This document shows, piece after piece, positions 48,351 to 61,154 of a stretch of 64,000 bases of DNA. The translations under genes were made by a program, and so were the position numbers. Numbering within the stretch: the stretch's first letter is position 1; each line of letters opens with the position of its first letter. The notes below the pieces were generated by a model. The model did no database searches. It was not told where the DNA came from and saw only the letters and a program-made list of their open reading frames with translations. The stretch is from Brienomyrus brachyistius. Its lineage: Eukaryota; Chordata; Actinopteri; Osteoglossiformes; Mormyridae. Location of the stretch: positions 21,285,214 through 21,349,213 of the forward strand of contig NC_064541.1 in assembly GCF_023856365.1 (NCBI RefSeq), given 5' to 3'.

Positions 48351-51099
48351 ATTCGGTGATGGAATTGACCACGACAGAAGCATTTGAGGCTAATGCAGAT
48401 GATTCCAGAGTCTCACTGTGTCTGAAAAATTTATGCAAGAATCTATTCATGCAAGCCTATGAAGACTCGGACTGGAAACATTTTAATGCCATTGTGAGTT
48501 AGTTACAAGCTTATTCAGAAGAGTCGGATAAAGTCCGGTGCACGTTTTTCACCACCTTAGCTCATAAGAAATAAAAACAAAAAGAGAGAAAAGCTAAGGC
48601 TCCCACCAGGACGGCCACCCACCCACAAACCCACTCAATGTCTCTTTACAAAGGAAAACCTCAGTGACACAGTCATTTTTAGTTTACAGTAGGACACGGA
48701 TCCAAGCGTGTGAGCCTGGACCGGAGCCACGGTTTCCGTGTTTTATTTGTGCACTGACATTCATGCAAGGGGAATGCTAGACTGACTCGCACCAACAGGG
48801 ACCACCGTGCGATAAGTTGCCAAAGCCTACTGAAAGGAGATTCATGGGGGATGGAAAAAAAAAGTTAAATCATGCTGATCTATTCCAAGAGGGAGGGCTG
48901 GTATGCGGTTTAAGACAACTATACTGTTAGGGCACGCATGAGCGGCCTGAAACTGCAGCTACACTGCTTCAGCAGCAGAAGGTTTAATCACCGCAGGAGA
49001 ATAGGGGGGTCTGGCAGGCCAATCAGACCCTGGAACAGACTTCTTCAAATGGCAGGTTGTGAGCATTCTAGTGCGAGAGCACAATCAGGCGGTGAGAGAA
49101 AATGTTTAAGGGCTACGGTGAAGTTCTTTAGCGGTGCTAATGAAATCTCAATTAGTCATCTAACAGAGAAAAATCACATAGGGAAAACAGTGTATCATGC
49201 ACAACACAACAAACGTTACAGTTTCTTACTTCCACATCTCCATTAATAAGACAGGACTCAGAAATTTCATCTTCACGGGCTTTGAAAAGACATGCTGCCA
49301 TCATTGAGAATCAATCTTTGTATGACAGAGCTTTGAAATATTAATAACAGGTTCACTTAGAGAACGTCTCTCCGCAATTGTAATCGATTAGTCTGTTAAC
49401 AAAAAAAATAAAAATAAAGAATTTTCCTCCCTAAACACGGCAAAGCAATATTACGGGCATATCAGAGAGCGGTTTCACGAAGCTTCATATCCTGCAACAA
49501 AGGGGTGAAGTTTCATTACAACTGGAATTCACGTCAGATATTACGCAGACACCGGCTATCTAACTGGGGCATATCTGCCGCTCAACTCTGAGGCAGGATT
49601 ATTGTCAGTTTGGCCCAATTTACTGTCTGGCTGCAGCTCAAGACAGACTGGCTGCTATTACTTTAGCGCCAGGCCAAACACAGGGGGCATTCTGCAGAAA
49701 ACCCACAGTTCACAGCTTAAAGCTCCGGCCCAAAGATGGTTTTATGTTTCTATGACTCAACACCGTGCAGTCCTTCGGCTGAGTATGGATGTGCGCTACG
49801 GGAGCACTGGCGCAGGACAGCGATTTTAGAGGGAGGTGCGTCGCATGCACTGTGGGCCGTTTGCGTGGTGTGAGAAACTGGAGCCGGGAGTCAATGCGCC
49901 GGAAATTTTATATGGCAAAGCTATGGAATCGTAACGAGCACAGCTCTTAAACCCATTCTGAAAACACCGCTTCGCCATTCCGGTCCAATTTGATCCCGCC
50001 AACCATGCTTGAAAAATACAGCAAAAACAGATCAGCGGGGTTGCCAATTCATGCACCTGACGTGACACTCGCTTTCAGATTCTAATGCTCACGCAAGAAA
50101 TCTTACGACAAATCTGTATTATTCCATTATACACCTAAAATTAGCTACATTAAAAGCGCTGGGGTAGTACGCAAACCCTACAGACTATTTACAAGGTAAT
50201 AAAATTGTTATACATGTAAACGCGTGTGCAAACTTGTCTCGAATTAAAGATCTCATTCCTGCCAGCTGCCGAAAGCTGGCAACCCTGCATCAGATCTGAG
50301 ATGGGTCTTGCACGTCGAGCATTTACGGAGTGACGTTAATCCCCGCGCCATATGTTACGCACACGTGGGCTGATTGTGGATATACAGTAAAATTTACCTG
50401 CCGTTACTGACGTGATGCGGGGAGGGGGTAGTCGAGTGCGAGCCGGAGAGGCTAGGAGATAAGATTACAAGTTACCTTCGAGGCAACAGATGAAATTGCA
50501 GCAGGAAGCTGACAGCTGATACGCTAAAGGGCGAGGCTGACCGCGGAGTTCTCACACACAATACGCCCATCCCCCTAATCCCCAGCCCTGTGTAAGCATC
50601 AGCTTTAAACCAGATAGCTTGCCTTATACGAGTCTGCAGCCAAAAGCAAAAATACGGTCTCCTTTTGCTAATTCTTCGACTGGAAACAAATGCAATAATG
50701 CAGAAAAGATGCCAGCAGCTTTACTACAGAGAACCTTAAGCTGTTAGGAGACCATCTTAGAAGTCAAAGCAGCGAGCGACTGCATATTAATTAAACAGAA
50801 CAACATGGAAACTTCTACATTTCAAGAGCTCTGGGTGTAAGCAAAGATAGCTAAGTGTATCTTCTAAAATTACAGCGCCGCCACTTGTCTGACATTTAAA
50901 GTTCTTTTATTTTAGCCAGCACAGTAAGGAAGTAGTGCATTGTCTTAAATGAAAAGTCTTTAATGAAATCAATTATAATACAATTCTCTTTTCATAGGTT
51001 GGGCTCTGCTGTCATTGTCTGTCACATTGGGATTGTGTGTGTTTGGATTGGGAAACGTAATGGTGAAAAGCCTGACCCATTTTAGGACAAGAAAAGCGA

Positions 51100-51530
51100 T
51101 TGTGAAATAGGAGATAATGCGGGTTGACGGAAAGGCTTCGGCCCAGCACGTGGGGCACTACAAAAGGAGCTAATAAAAGAGCTAATTGCCCAGTCCTTTC
51201 TCCTGCTCTGCACAGAACCAGAAGGAAACCTCGTAAAATGTTTCGCGTCGAGCTGGATTTACATTATTAGCCAGACGGACAGCGCGGAGCACAGTGATTT
51301 CCCGCGTTGAATAATTTATACTGCCGAGACAGAGACACCCTACACGGTAGCAGAGATGCAGGGCTGCGCAGCCCATTCGTGACATAACAAGCCCCGACGG
51401 CCGCGCCTGTTATGAATCCGCTATTAGTCAGTACTTTGCCAGATTTAAAAACGAAAGTCCATTTTAGGCGCTGAGGAAAAGTGTCCTTCAGCACATCTAC
51501 AACATGCCCAAATGTCCAGAAGACCATAAC
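51100..51530. promoter_or_regulatory. CpG-richer candidate regulatory block
   Basis: A repeat-free block with many CpG sites for this intron (TTTCGCGTCGAGC, GACGGACAGCGCGG, CCCGACGGCCGCGCC) and no recognisable protein in its open frames. CpG retention suggests an unmethylated element such as an enhancer or an alternative promoter. This is not tested. Confidence 0.3.
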
Positions 51531-53191
51531 ACTCAGTAGGATATCTTCTTTATTCGCTTACGGTGATGACTGAAATAACACCTTATGAAAGTTCCTCAAA
51601 TTAAACAGAATACTGTCAGGTTTTTATCTCAAATTAATGTTACAGTAATTTTCCCGATCAACAAATCTTTCAAAATATATACAGGGGCTACGGCAAAACA
51701 ACGATGAGTAGGAAATATTTCAGATAGAACTTCAGTGTTCAACAATGGTTCCGCTCCAAATTTTAAAACATGTTAAAAGAACTGGATCGAATCGGCAATG
51801 AAATATTTTTTCCTTCAGTCTGTTCTGCCTATGCGGTTACAGAAGATGGATGGATGGACGGTTTATGGAAGTACTATGGCAATATATTTCACAGTAGGAC
51901 AAATAATGCCTATAATGATATATTTTTAAAGCGTTTAATGAAAGATCTGGGGCCGCTGGCTTCAAGGGGTGTATTTCTGTGACACTATTTATGGCGTCCA
52001 CGTCTTAACCTAAGATATGTACAGCATTTGACGATATGATTGTGCATTAGTCTGCGCCAAAGCGGTGCTGAGTTTGCGTTTCGCGCTGCGTCACATTAAC
52101 ACATCTCCGTATAAAAGAAAGAGCTGAGTCATTCAGCAAACGAAAAGAAACGTCATAACAAAACATGCGAATAATAAAGGTAATTATATATCGATTTTAC
52201 ATAATTTAACTCATCTAATCAAGTGTCTTTTTAAAACGATCATTCTCAATATTAATTTCAGATATTGTATTATTTTTTTTTCGCAGACTCACTGTTTTAA
52301 TGCATGCACGTTCAACACCTTAGTGGCTGATTTTGTTTATATGACAATGTTTATTCCTATCTTTGCTAATCTCCTGAAACAATAAAACCTAAAACAAGTC
52401 CACCCCTCCTAAGTTCAGGGAGCCCTACTGCATCGGCCTACCTTGAATTAAAGCAAAAAGGCGAGGGGACAACAATCGTCCAAAAATGAATACACTGCAC
52501 TCAAAAGTGAACGGTACCCTCAAGAGACCGGTGTCCTAATATATTATGAAAACAGAACAGTGCCATTGAAAAGAGCCGAGACGCGACCTTGCTGCTTAAC
52601 CGTTTAACAGTGACCAAGACATAAAGGTTTTAAAAATGAAACTAAGGATTCCTGTGTAGTGACCTTACGTGCCAGAAACACTTTATTATGCAGAATTTCA
52701 TCTTAAGCAGGGTTTGTGTGTCTTGTTATTCCAGCTTTTAATTGTAATCGTAAAAATGTATTCTTGGTATTCTCGAACATAAATAAGCGTGCGCTGCAGT
52801 ATGTGTGAGTAATGCTTCAGGGACTTCGTGTCAAATGGACGGGATCAGCGCGTTTAAAAACACAAATGCTCATTTTAAGAAACTCGAAAAGTCGTGTTCA
52901 TAAGGCCGTAAAGGATCGTAAAAGTTAACAACTTTATTCTGCAACAGTAATTAACACCCCTGGAGCACTATATAAAAAAACTGTCCCTAAAGCGTATGCC
53001 ATTTCAAAAAACGTTTTTAATGTTATAGTTACAGCACGGCTGTGGCAGAAGTGCGTTGGACTGCAGGAATGTCCCGTTTTGAAACATGGCACTCTTGACT
53101 GTGCCCTTGCATTTGTATCTTGGCATCTTTGCACAATTTGCACAAGGCCTTTCAACTTACGCACCTTGAATAAGTGAGCAATTACCACCAG

Positions 53192-53197
53192 CCCCCC

Positions 53198-53228
<31 letters not shown>

Positions 53229-53232
53229 ACAC
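53192..53232. repeat. C23 followed by (AC)n
   Basis: Twenty-three C residues pass into about nine AC dinucleotides. The minus-strand open frame with poly-Gly/Val-Cys is an artefact. Confidence 0.95.
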
Positions 53233-55835
53233 AGACACACAAAAGGCCCTACCAACCCTGCCTCCCTCACCCACACATGCACTTCTCCCCTGCCCTAGCC
53301 TAACAACAAGTCTCATATTATTACCATTTCAGCATGCCACTATTTTGGGACACTGAAAAGCCCCCTCTGAATAGGCTGAAAGACACTCCATTCTCATGCA
53401 ACGGTAGTTGCTATAGAAACAGGGCAGCCAGGCCCCCAATGGATGCAAGGTACTCTTTTTAAGTACTTCTTACTCACTATGGCAACTCCCTTTAAATTAC
53501 TTTTAAATTCTAATTTGCAGGTATACTTTAGAAATTAGGTATTAATTAATGTGAACATGCTGCTACTCTGAAGAGTGAAAAAAGAGCTGTACAGAAATGT
53601 GTCTGAGCTCATTCTACAGAAAGCAATCTTGAAAGAAAATATAGGTTACTTCCCATTTTAACCTCACAAATGTTGGCATCCAATGCGTGTTTCACACTCC
53701 ACCAACTTCCTTTCTGAATGTGAAACTTTTATGTGCACATCCATTGGCAGCAGGGTGTTTGATATGATTAAAGACAACGGTACATGAATGAGGTGTTTTG
53801 GGATAGCAGGTGTGTCCACTGTAAGAATTTCCAGCCACTGTCAGTGATGGCATCCTTTTCTTCCTGCCACTGTTAAAAACAGCAATGACAATATTTCACA
53901 GTAGAGAAGCAGCAAACTAATGCAGCCAGAGCTTAAGCTGACTTCACGTAGAAGCTCTAGGCAGCCCTGGAATGTGGCACTTGACAAGCAACCTTGTAAA
54001 GTTCACAGTTTGCAGATAACTGGAACGGGTCCAGCGTTTGCCTTGGCAGGGCCAAAGAAAACAAACCCTTAAACAACCATGGCTGAAAAAGCAAAATCAC
54101 TCCTGAAGTTCATTTTTGAGCCGTAATGCTGAAAAAAAGCTGTACTTCTGTCATTAGAGCGTTTATATATAACTATACACAAGACAAAGAGTAAAGAATG
54201 ATTCAGAAGCTACTTCGGCGAGGGGCTGCTGAATCAGTCCTCCATTTGTAATTAAAGCCCCTCTGAGACACTTGGTGAAAAGATGTACAGCTCCTATGTT
54301 CATATGCATCGCCCACGGACGATTCGCAGCCCTCTGAGCTGGCCGTGTCGGACGATGAATAATGCCTCCTTGATAATGTATGAAAATGTACTTCAACTCC
54401 TTTAGCACAAAAAAACAAGCTGAGAGATGAGGCAGTGGATCGATACTTTCTTGCAGCGGATCTTGTACTGTGCAGCAGCCCTGGTCTTTACTCAAAAAGA
54501 AAGAGTTCGCCTCTGCCAAGGAGGTGCCAATCCAAGTGCTTGCCTGCACACGCTAACACAGGCAGCTACTGCATCAGCAAAACTGCGATGCCCAATAATA
54601 ATAATAATAATTTTTTTTATTTTCCAGAGATGGGTTATGAACCTCATATTAATGAGAAGAGCACAATATTTAAAATGTCATCTGAGTTTGTCTAAACATG
54701 AGCTAAAAAGCATTTTGCTCTAAAACAGAACTCTGTCAGATCAGCACCGTATAAATATAGACTTCTGAGAATAACACATTTAACATTAAAAATAAATTAA
54801 AATTAAAATTTTATTAAATATCAAAATATACAAATCCCCGTCTCCAAGACAAGATATGGGAATCGAGTATTTATCGACATGACCTGAATTTCCAGTAAAA
54901 CACTAAAATCAAAATTAATCATGCATATATATGTATGAATAAAATATACCAAAACTAAAACATTAACCTGTAAATAATAAGACAGACTGACTTGATTTAT
55001 TGCAATGGAAAGCACTAGTGGCAAAGCCAAACCCACTGGTGCGTTGCTATCAATGGAGGGCTCATAAATTAAATGTCTTAGCCTGGGATACTAGCACAAC
55101 TGTGTAAGTGAAAATTATTCATGAGTTAGAGATTACTTAAAATACCATTGTAACAGGAAGCAATATCAATGGACAAGGCTGCTCTAGTTTCACCACAAAA
55201 AGCTCCAGACAGATGGTGATCCATTTCAGAAAGCTTTTCCTGCAAGATCCTAGCTTTCATGCTGGTAGAGGAAATCGGTGATTTGCAGCATATAAGTTTG
55301 GGTTCATTGGTCTGTTGTCGACAGTATTATTTTTTCCTGCTTCTTATGGTATGAACAGAATGACACTCCCTTCCCTTCCGGTTTTACTCATGGTAATTTC
55401 CATTTTAACCATCATACAGCTTGTATGAAGATGCAGTAATTTTACAATTTTTACAATGCCCAGCCAAGAAGTAAATAACAAGCACATTACAGTAAAAACA
55501 GACTACATTAAAGAAGTACAAGTCCTCTTTAATTTTCCAAGCATAGGGTGTGTTTTTGAAGCCGTTGGGGACCTGGGCATTGCATTCCCAGGTGAGTTCC
55601 CACTATTCTATGATCAAGAAAACCACAATCTACAGTTCTAAAAAGAATATAAAAACACACCAATACTTTTATGCGTTCATGGATATAACAGATAACATAC
55701 CTAGTACTGAAAGCAGGTTGTCCATCAGAATGGCCGTAAGTTATTAATTATTTGCAGCTGTCTTGTGAGAACAGAGGGATGCTAACTGCACAAGGGCTGG
55801 ACTGAGGCCCAATACCTTTTCACCTACTCAGTGGG
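53233..55835. other. Intron 1 stretch: no recognised feature
   Basis: AT-rich sequence with a short (AAT)n tract at about 54596-54610. No exon or mobile element was recognised. Confidence 0.5.
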
Positions 55836-55917
55836 ATTCTGCGGAGCTTTTTGAGGGGCCTTATCCTCTGCAGGGGATTCTGCGGAGCTTTCTGAGGGGC
55901 CTTATCCTCTGCAGGGC
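55836..55917. repeat. 41-bp tandem duplication
   Basis: ATTCTGCGGAGCTTTTTGAG…CTGCAGGGG is repeated head to tail at a 41-bp spacing, with one clear substitution (TTTTTG to TTTCTG). Confidence 0.93.
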
Positions 55918-58900
55918 TAAAACGTTTACTATAAGGCCTTGATCTTCAAGGCGTTACAAGAAGAGACAAATGAAATGTGTTTATTTGGCTCCCTTGGGAT
56001 CCTAGACAGATGTACCACTGCCATCCTGTATCGCTGCCTCTCCCTTCCCCTTTGGAGTCCTGTCCATAAGCAGACCATAACAGCCAGAGGCTCTATAGCA
56101 GAAGCCTTCCTTAAACGTAATCTGTTCCTCAAACTAACAAGGGAGCTGTTGAAACAAGACATGCTAAAGAAAGAAGGAAAAAAAGATCTGCATTGTCATA
56201 GCAACAAAAAAAATCACATTATTAATTATCATATTACTGTATGCATTGTAACGGCATTAGGCACGTCGCTGTGTTAGGATTCCTCTTGAGATTAGGCAAT
56301 GGCAATAGCTGATAACTAAAGGGCAAATTACATAATGGGCCAATAGTCATGACATTGTTATAGAACAAACATAAACAAACAAAGGTAATAAGGGCACTGA
56401 TTACTGCAGCTCTACTTGACAGCATTTTGAGGAAACAGAGTGATAAGTGAAGGAGCATTTGTTGGCCAACACAACGGAGCTGTTTGAAATTGCAAAAAAA
56501 AGAGGGTTTCCCTTTACAGTCCTCTTTGCCGAACGTGATTTGTATCTCCGTCCTGCACACATAAAGTATCCAGCCACGCTAATTATTTATCTTTAGATTT
56601 CTGGCTTAATACTGTTCTGAATGGAAATTGTGCTTAAGTGTAATAATTCTCAAATTTCCCTTGAATAGCTAAATCATGGATGAACATGTACTGGAACCCA
56701 TGATACTACTTTAACTAATTTTGTGCATTTGGTTCAACATTTCAGAAATCTAACAATCTATCTTCAGGAAAACAACATTTATCAAGCTAGATGTCCCATT
56801 AATTGTAAATCCTATATTATAACTTTTTAGTTTCTTGCATTTCAATAATTACAAATTTCACTTGTAAACAACACTGAACTGATTTTTAAAGAATGTGACT
56901 TTAATAGGCTATTTAAACACTATCATAATTAAAATAACATCTCTACATGCAGTCTCCATAAGTAAATTAGACACTGTAACATGAATTTAGAGAAACTGAA
57001 AACATTCGCACCCTGCTTGCAGTTAATGAAATTTTCATTGCTTAACAAGTGAATGGTTGCCTATTTGCCTGCTTGATTTCGCTTTGATTCAGCCAAGATC
57101 TTCAGTGCAAGCAAAACCAAACATTTTGAGCAGCACATTATGTATCTGATAAATTAATACACAAACCAGCTTGCCAAAGACCATACAATCATGAGCAGCC
57201 TTGCAGAAGCTTACAACACCAACTTCGCCTTGTAGATATTTGATCATTCACAACAACAATGGATTATGTGAAGCTAGCCAAAAATCTTTTGTGAGTTGCC
57301 TGACTCCAATGATGTAGAGCAAAGGGATTGGTCATGCACACCAGCTGAAATAAAGGCTATGGTACTGCTTTGCTCAACACCAACTGTTTGTTTTTGCAAA
57401 AAGGAACGTAATGTGACTATTGGGGACATTGAAAAGGAAATGTTAATATGAGCTGTATCTCTGTACTTGTACAAATTTAGTATCTTGTTCTGGTTTCTGA
57501 TGAATAGCAATAGTCATAATTGTGTATCCATACTAATTCTATATAATTCGTCATCAACATGGATGGCAGTATGTACTGCATTTCTGACAAACAAAAAATT
57601 GCATGGGATAAGTGTCAGTTATGGAGAATCAAACATTACACATAATTACAATTGATTTTCTAAGAATAGAAAAATACAATAGTCATTATTCTTTTACATA
57701 TAACAAATGAGTCACGTTAAATTTAATATAATCATTCACATTTATTACATTAACCAATGTCATAATCAATAACTCTGATAGAAGAAAAAAAGTTTTTCAA
57801 TGTATGATATCCTGATGTCATGTACTGTTCTTTGACGGGGAAAAGTAGCTAGAAAAACAAGTGGAAACGTACTTCAATATTACAGAATTTCTCACTTCCA
57901 CTATATAGTATCTTTAAACTTTTTGTAGCTTAAATTATTACACTTTAACCTGTTGCTATGTAAGTCATTGCGATTGTAAGAATACAATCATTTATAATAT
58001 GATCCAGTTATTGATTATAGTTTTTATAATGAACTCGTTATTTTTGGTGATAACTGAATACTGAGCAATGGGTTCTTTCACTATCCCAGCACCGTTACAG
58101 CTATTCGGGGTACAGCTTTGGGCACCGTGTTCTAGTTAATGCAAACTTATACAGTGATTATACGTGTGAAATGAAACCACTTTTTTAATTAAAAAAGCGC
58201 CCTCGATCATGGGTTCATAACAAGAAGCCTATGTTCCTCGTAAACTAAGCATCTGGCTCCCCTTAAGTAAATACAAAGAAGCCATTAAAACACAAACTGG
58301 GGACATGATGACTAAGGGTTAAACGCTAAATAAGGTTATAAAGAAATGTGCGGAGGGACTCTTTGTTTAGCTTCCACATTCTTTAAATCCCCTTACGTTT
58401 AACTGCCCCCCTCCTCCCAAAAAGGGCGAATCTGCCGATTTGGCTTCAAGTACTTGTGGGTTTAGTATAGCAGCTCCTTAATTTCTCCATTTTTATCTTG
58501 AAAAATGGATGGTGATCGCTCCCAACAACACGGACCTCTGCAATGCGACTGCAAATATAGGTGCCTACCCTAAAACATTTATTACATTTGTGTTCGGTCA
58601 GATGCATTATTAAACGATTATGGGCCATGCGTACTACAGCGACGAGTCCCTTAGAAAAGCAGATGCATCAGCATTTGAAAATGACCGTGAGCTGGGGGAT
58701 ATCCAAAGCCGTGCAAAGCAGCCCCCCTGGCACCGCAATACCGTAGGAGGTCACAAGGAGACTTTCAAAACAAACAGAAAAACGCAATCATGCACCCGCA
58801 CACTACAGCACATAAGTCGCTTCATCCATTTATCCAAACTTAATACTGTAATGCATGTGAGGGAATGGTAAAAAAAAATCTAAATATAAAATCCAGTGCC

Positions 58901-59613
58901 CATTTTCTCCATTCGCGGAAAGATCAAATATCCCGTGCGCCCCATTTACGGGGCAGATTCATGAAAACGTTCAAACTCTTTCAACCAAAAAATATGGAAA
59001 CTCTCCATCTGCAATGTTCACGCGATCTACAACTCCTGTTTGCACACTGATAACAATGTTAGCCGTGGTGTATTAATGAAATAATGTTATCTAGGGACGG
59101 AACCCGGAAAAAGCCAGAGGCGATACATGGCTGTCTGTAGGACTATAAGAGGAGCACGAAAAGCAAACAAAGCCTTTTTTGTAAAATATATTTTGGGAAT
59201 CAGTCTCATTTTTTATAAACTCGGCGTTTAACCAAACTCGCTGCTATTTTGTAATGTCCTCGTAAAATGAGTTGAGCCGTTTGCAGTGACCCACGATCGG
59301 TTATCAAATAAAGTAAAGGGCTGACTGCAAATTATGTGCAAGACTAAAACGAGCCACCAAAAATCAGTGTTCATTTAAATACGAGTAGCAATACAATAGG
59401 TAACAATAGCATGCTCCCTGGTTACACATTTATATACTACACTATGACAACGATTATCGATTGACCAATTGTGGAAATCAAATCTGCAGAATAAGTGATA
59501 TACGAGCGGCCGGCATGAAAGTTAAATGCTTTGACATTAACCAGTAAAATCCGGCATGCGAACTTGTTAAACGACAGCCAACTGAAGTCAATTTACCAAC
59601 ACTGTAAATATCC
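55918..59613. other. Intron 1, proximal to exon 1: no recognised repeat
   Basis: AT-rich sequence at 56,600-58,100, then a more mixed composition approaching exon 1. No further coding exon is apparent. Confidence 0.5.
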
Positions 59614-59619
59614 ACTTAC

Positions 59620-59664
59620 GTATTTCTTTTGAATAATATTCCTCTTCGGTCTTTCTTTGCTCAT
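59620..59664 (-). CDS. jarid2: jarid2 coding exon 1 (N-terminus, residues 1-15)
   Basis: This exon encodes MSKERPKRNIIQKKY, the characteristic N-terminus of vertebrate JARID2 (Jumonji), a nuclear non-catalytic cofactor that helps recruit and stimulate PRC2. The ATG is the complement of 59662-59664, with A at -3. Exactly 15 codons later a perfect GTAAGT donor (59619 down to 59614) ends the exon in phase 0. The next exon, 46.4 kb away, begins in phase 0 and continues the known protein. The frame upstream of this ATG is open for some distance but holds no nearby in-frame ATG, so this start is the only sensible one. The 5' end of the exon is not defined here because the leader and transcription start cannot be read from sequence. 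Which teleost paralog this is remains open. Confidence 0.93.
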
Positions 59665-60464
59665 TATGCAATCCAACGTGTATTTGCTAAAAGGAGAATC
59701 GCCACATGAATTTTTTGCTGTATTTTTCTTTCCTCTTGTCTGGATTGGCGTCAGAATATTTAAACCTCCCGTAGCTAGCAAGTGAAGTAAAAGAGCTTTA
59801 ATTCCCTCTTCTGTATTCCTGCAAGCGATCTCGCCTGTAATTGTGTAGTATCCAGGTACGAAGAAGGAAAAAATTAAAACATCATATCAAACTGGCATAA
59901 CATTTTCATAATAACGTATAAGATCCCCCCCCCCCCCCATTATTACCACAAAAAACTCGAAATTTACTCTCCGGGCTCCATTGAAAAAGATTGAGTGTTA
60001 TATATATTATCAGCACGCAGTTGTAATTTACATCTTGTTCAGGAAAGGGACTTAAACGTAACAAAATAAATAAAAGGCTCTGAGTCACGTTTTGGCTGGA
60101 GCCAGCAGATGATGAGCACCACTGCTGATCTGCTCTGAACCAGATTCTTTCTTCTAGTGTCTGGCTACCGTCAAGCAATCCGCTCTTTAACAGCGAGCCG
60201 AAATATTGCCCCTCGAAACGAGGTGCGCAAATACACAGTGTAGCGCGGTAGTCAGCGATGACGATATACCTCACGGGTCACTACAGGAAAACCTAGAATA
60301 TGGACTTGAAAGTGTGCGCAATTAAATCACACCGAATAAAACGTGTTATTTTATCCGATAAATTGCTGTTTTCTGAATGTAACGACGACAAAATTTTACT
60401 ACTATTATTACATCCGCAATAATAATAATCATCATCATATAAAAATAATATTATAGTAATTGTG
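59665..60464 (-). promoter_or_regulatory. jarid2: jarid2 5' leader / proximal upstream region (boundaries unknown)
   Basis: This is sequence immediately upstream of the jarid2 start codon. It is repeat-poor, of moderate GC content and not an obvious CpG island, and it contains a C14 run at 59925-59938. No confident TATA box or transcription start can be assigned. The true promoter may be here or further right, beyond a leader intron. Open frames here (for example 59906-60274, minus strand) show no recognisable protein. Confidence 0.35.
59687..59707 (-). other. short upstream ORF in the jarid2 leader
   Basis: An ATG at 59707-59705 opens a six-codon frame (MWRFSF) that stops with TAG at 59689-59687, 22 nt before the jarid2 start codon and in a different frame. 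It lies within the leader only if transcription starts, or a leader exon is spliced in, upstream of it; neither is shown by sequence. Such short uORFs often lower translation of the main frame. Confidence 0.5.
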
Positions 60465-60565
60465 ATCCATCATCCATCGAGACCCTTGTCCTCGCCAGGG
60501 GGCTTGGAGTATATCCCAGACAGCATAGGGCCCAAGGCTGGGGTGCACCCTGGATAGAATGTATT
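60465..60565 (-). mobile_element. SINE tail fragment
   Basis: ATCCATCATCCATCGAGACC, then CAGGGGGCTTGGAGTATATC, CATAGGGCCCAAGGCTGGGG and GTGCACCCTGGATAGAATG. This is the minus-oriented tail of the V-SINE/L2 type, in the same part that was amplified at 21791-22213. An (AAT)n-rich patch follows. Confidence 0.6.
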
Positions 60566-60574
60566 AGTGGTGGC

Positions 60575-60625
60575 AATGAACAGAATAATAACAATAATAA
60601 TACCAACAACAATAATAATACTAGC
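60575..60625. repeat. Imperfect (AAT)n patch
   Basis: Irregular ATA/AAT/AAC trinucleotides directly after the SINE tail. Confidence 0.75.
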
Positions 60626-61154
60626 TAATAACAATATTATTTGTTATTAATATTGCTGATCTCTTGCTATTATTCTTATTGCTAGTATTATTACATGTTA
60701 GTTGTTCCCATTAAATTATGAAAGAAATTCTATTGTAGTAGACTGTTAATGCACACAGCATTGAATGGGAGCAGATAATGTTTCTGCCCTAGAACATCCT
60801 TCTAGCAACACTATTCAATACCACAGTGACTTTGAAGGTTTTTTGTAATCAAATTCAATTTCACAGTATCTGTGAAATACTAAGCACTACCGTTGTCCTC
60901 TATGCTTGATAATAGACATAGGTATACTCTCTCACATTTTCACATATCAACAATAACCTGGAGTTGTATACCCTCTATACAGTGTAAATAACTGATCTCC
61001 ACAAACACCCCCTGAACTTGTTCTTAGAAATCACTGATAAGGATACAGTTGTCAGGGAAGACGAGTCCTGTAAAATACCAACTACCATCCGCAAAACACT
61101 CAAGCAGAGAAATACTATGTGTGCCGTCATGAAAAACCTTTATGTTTCCTGTGT

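Larger units (their letters stand above)
46622..53190. other. Intron 1 long repeat-poor stretch
   Basis: About 6.5 kb with no confidently recognised mobile element. The part at 49,700-52,100 is richer in CpG than the rest of the intron and may contain regulatory elements. No splice-bounded exon was recognised. Confidence 0.45.
13250..59619 (-). other. jarid2: jarid2 intron 1 (46,370 bp)
   Basis: The intron is bounded by the GTAAGT donor of exon 1 and the pyrimidine-rich acceptor of exon 2. A very long first intron is typical of vertebrate JARID2. It contains most of the mobile elements listed separately, plus long repeat-poor blocks that may hold regulatory sequence. I found no further coding exon in it on either strand. 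Confidence 0.88.

Noticed and set aside
51840..51862. SINE insertion at GGTTACAGAAGATGGATGGATGG
   Set aside because: Only about 25 bp resemble a SINE tail, too little to separate from a simple ATGG repeat.
59665..59781. N-terminal extension of jarid2 upstream of MSKERP
   Set aside because: The frame is open but contains no ATG in this stretch; the apparent start at 59781 is TTG. Known JARID2 proteins begin at MSKERP.
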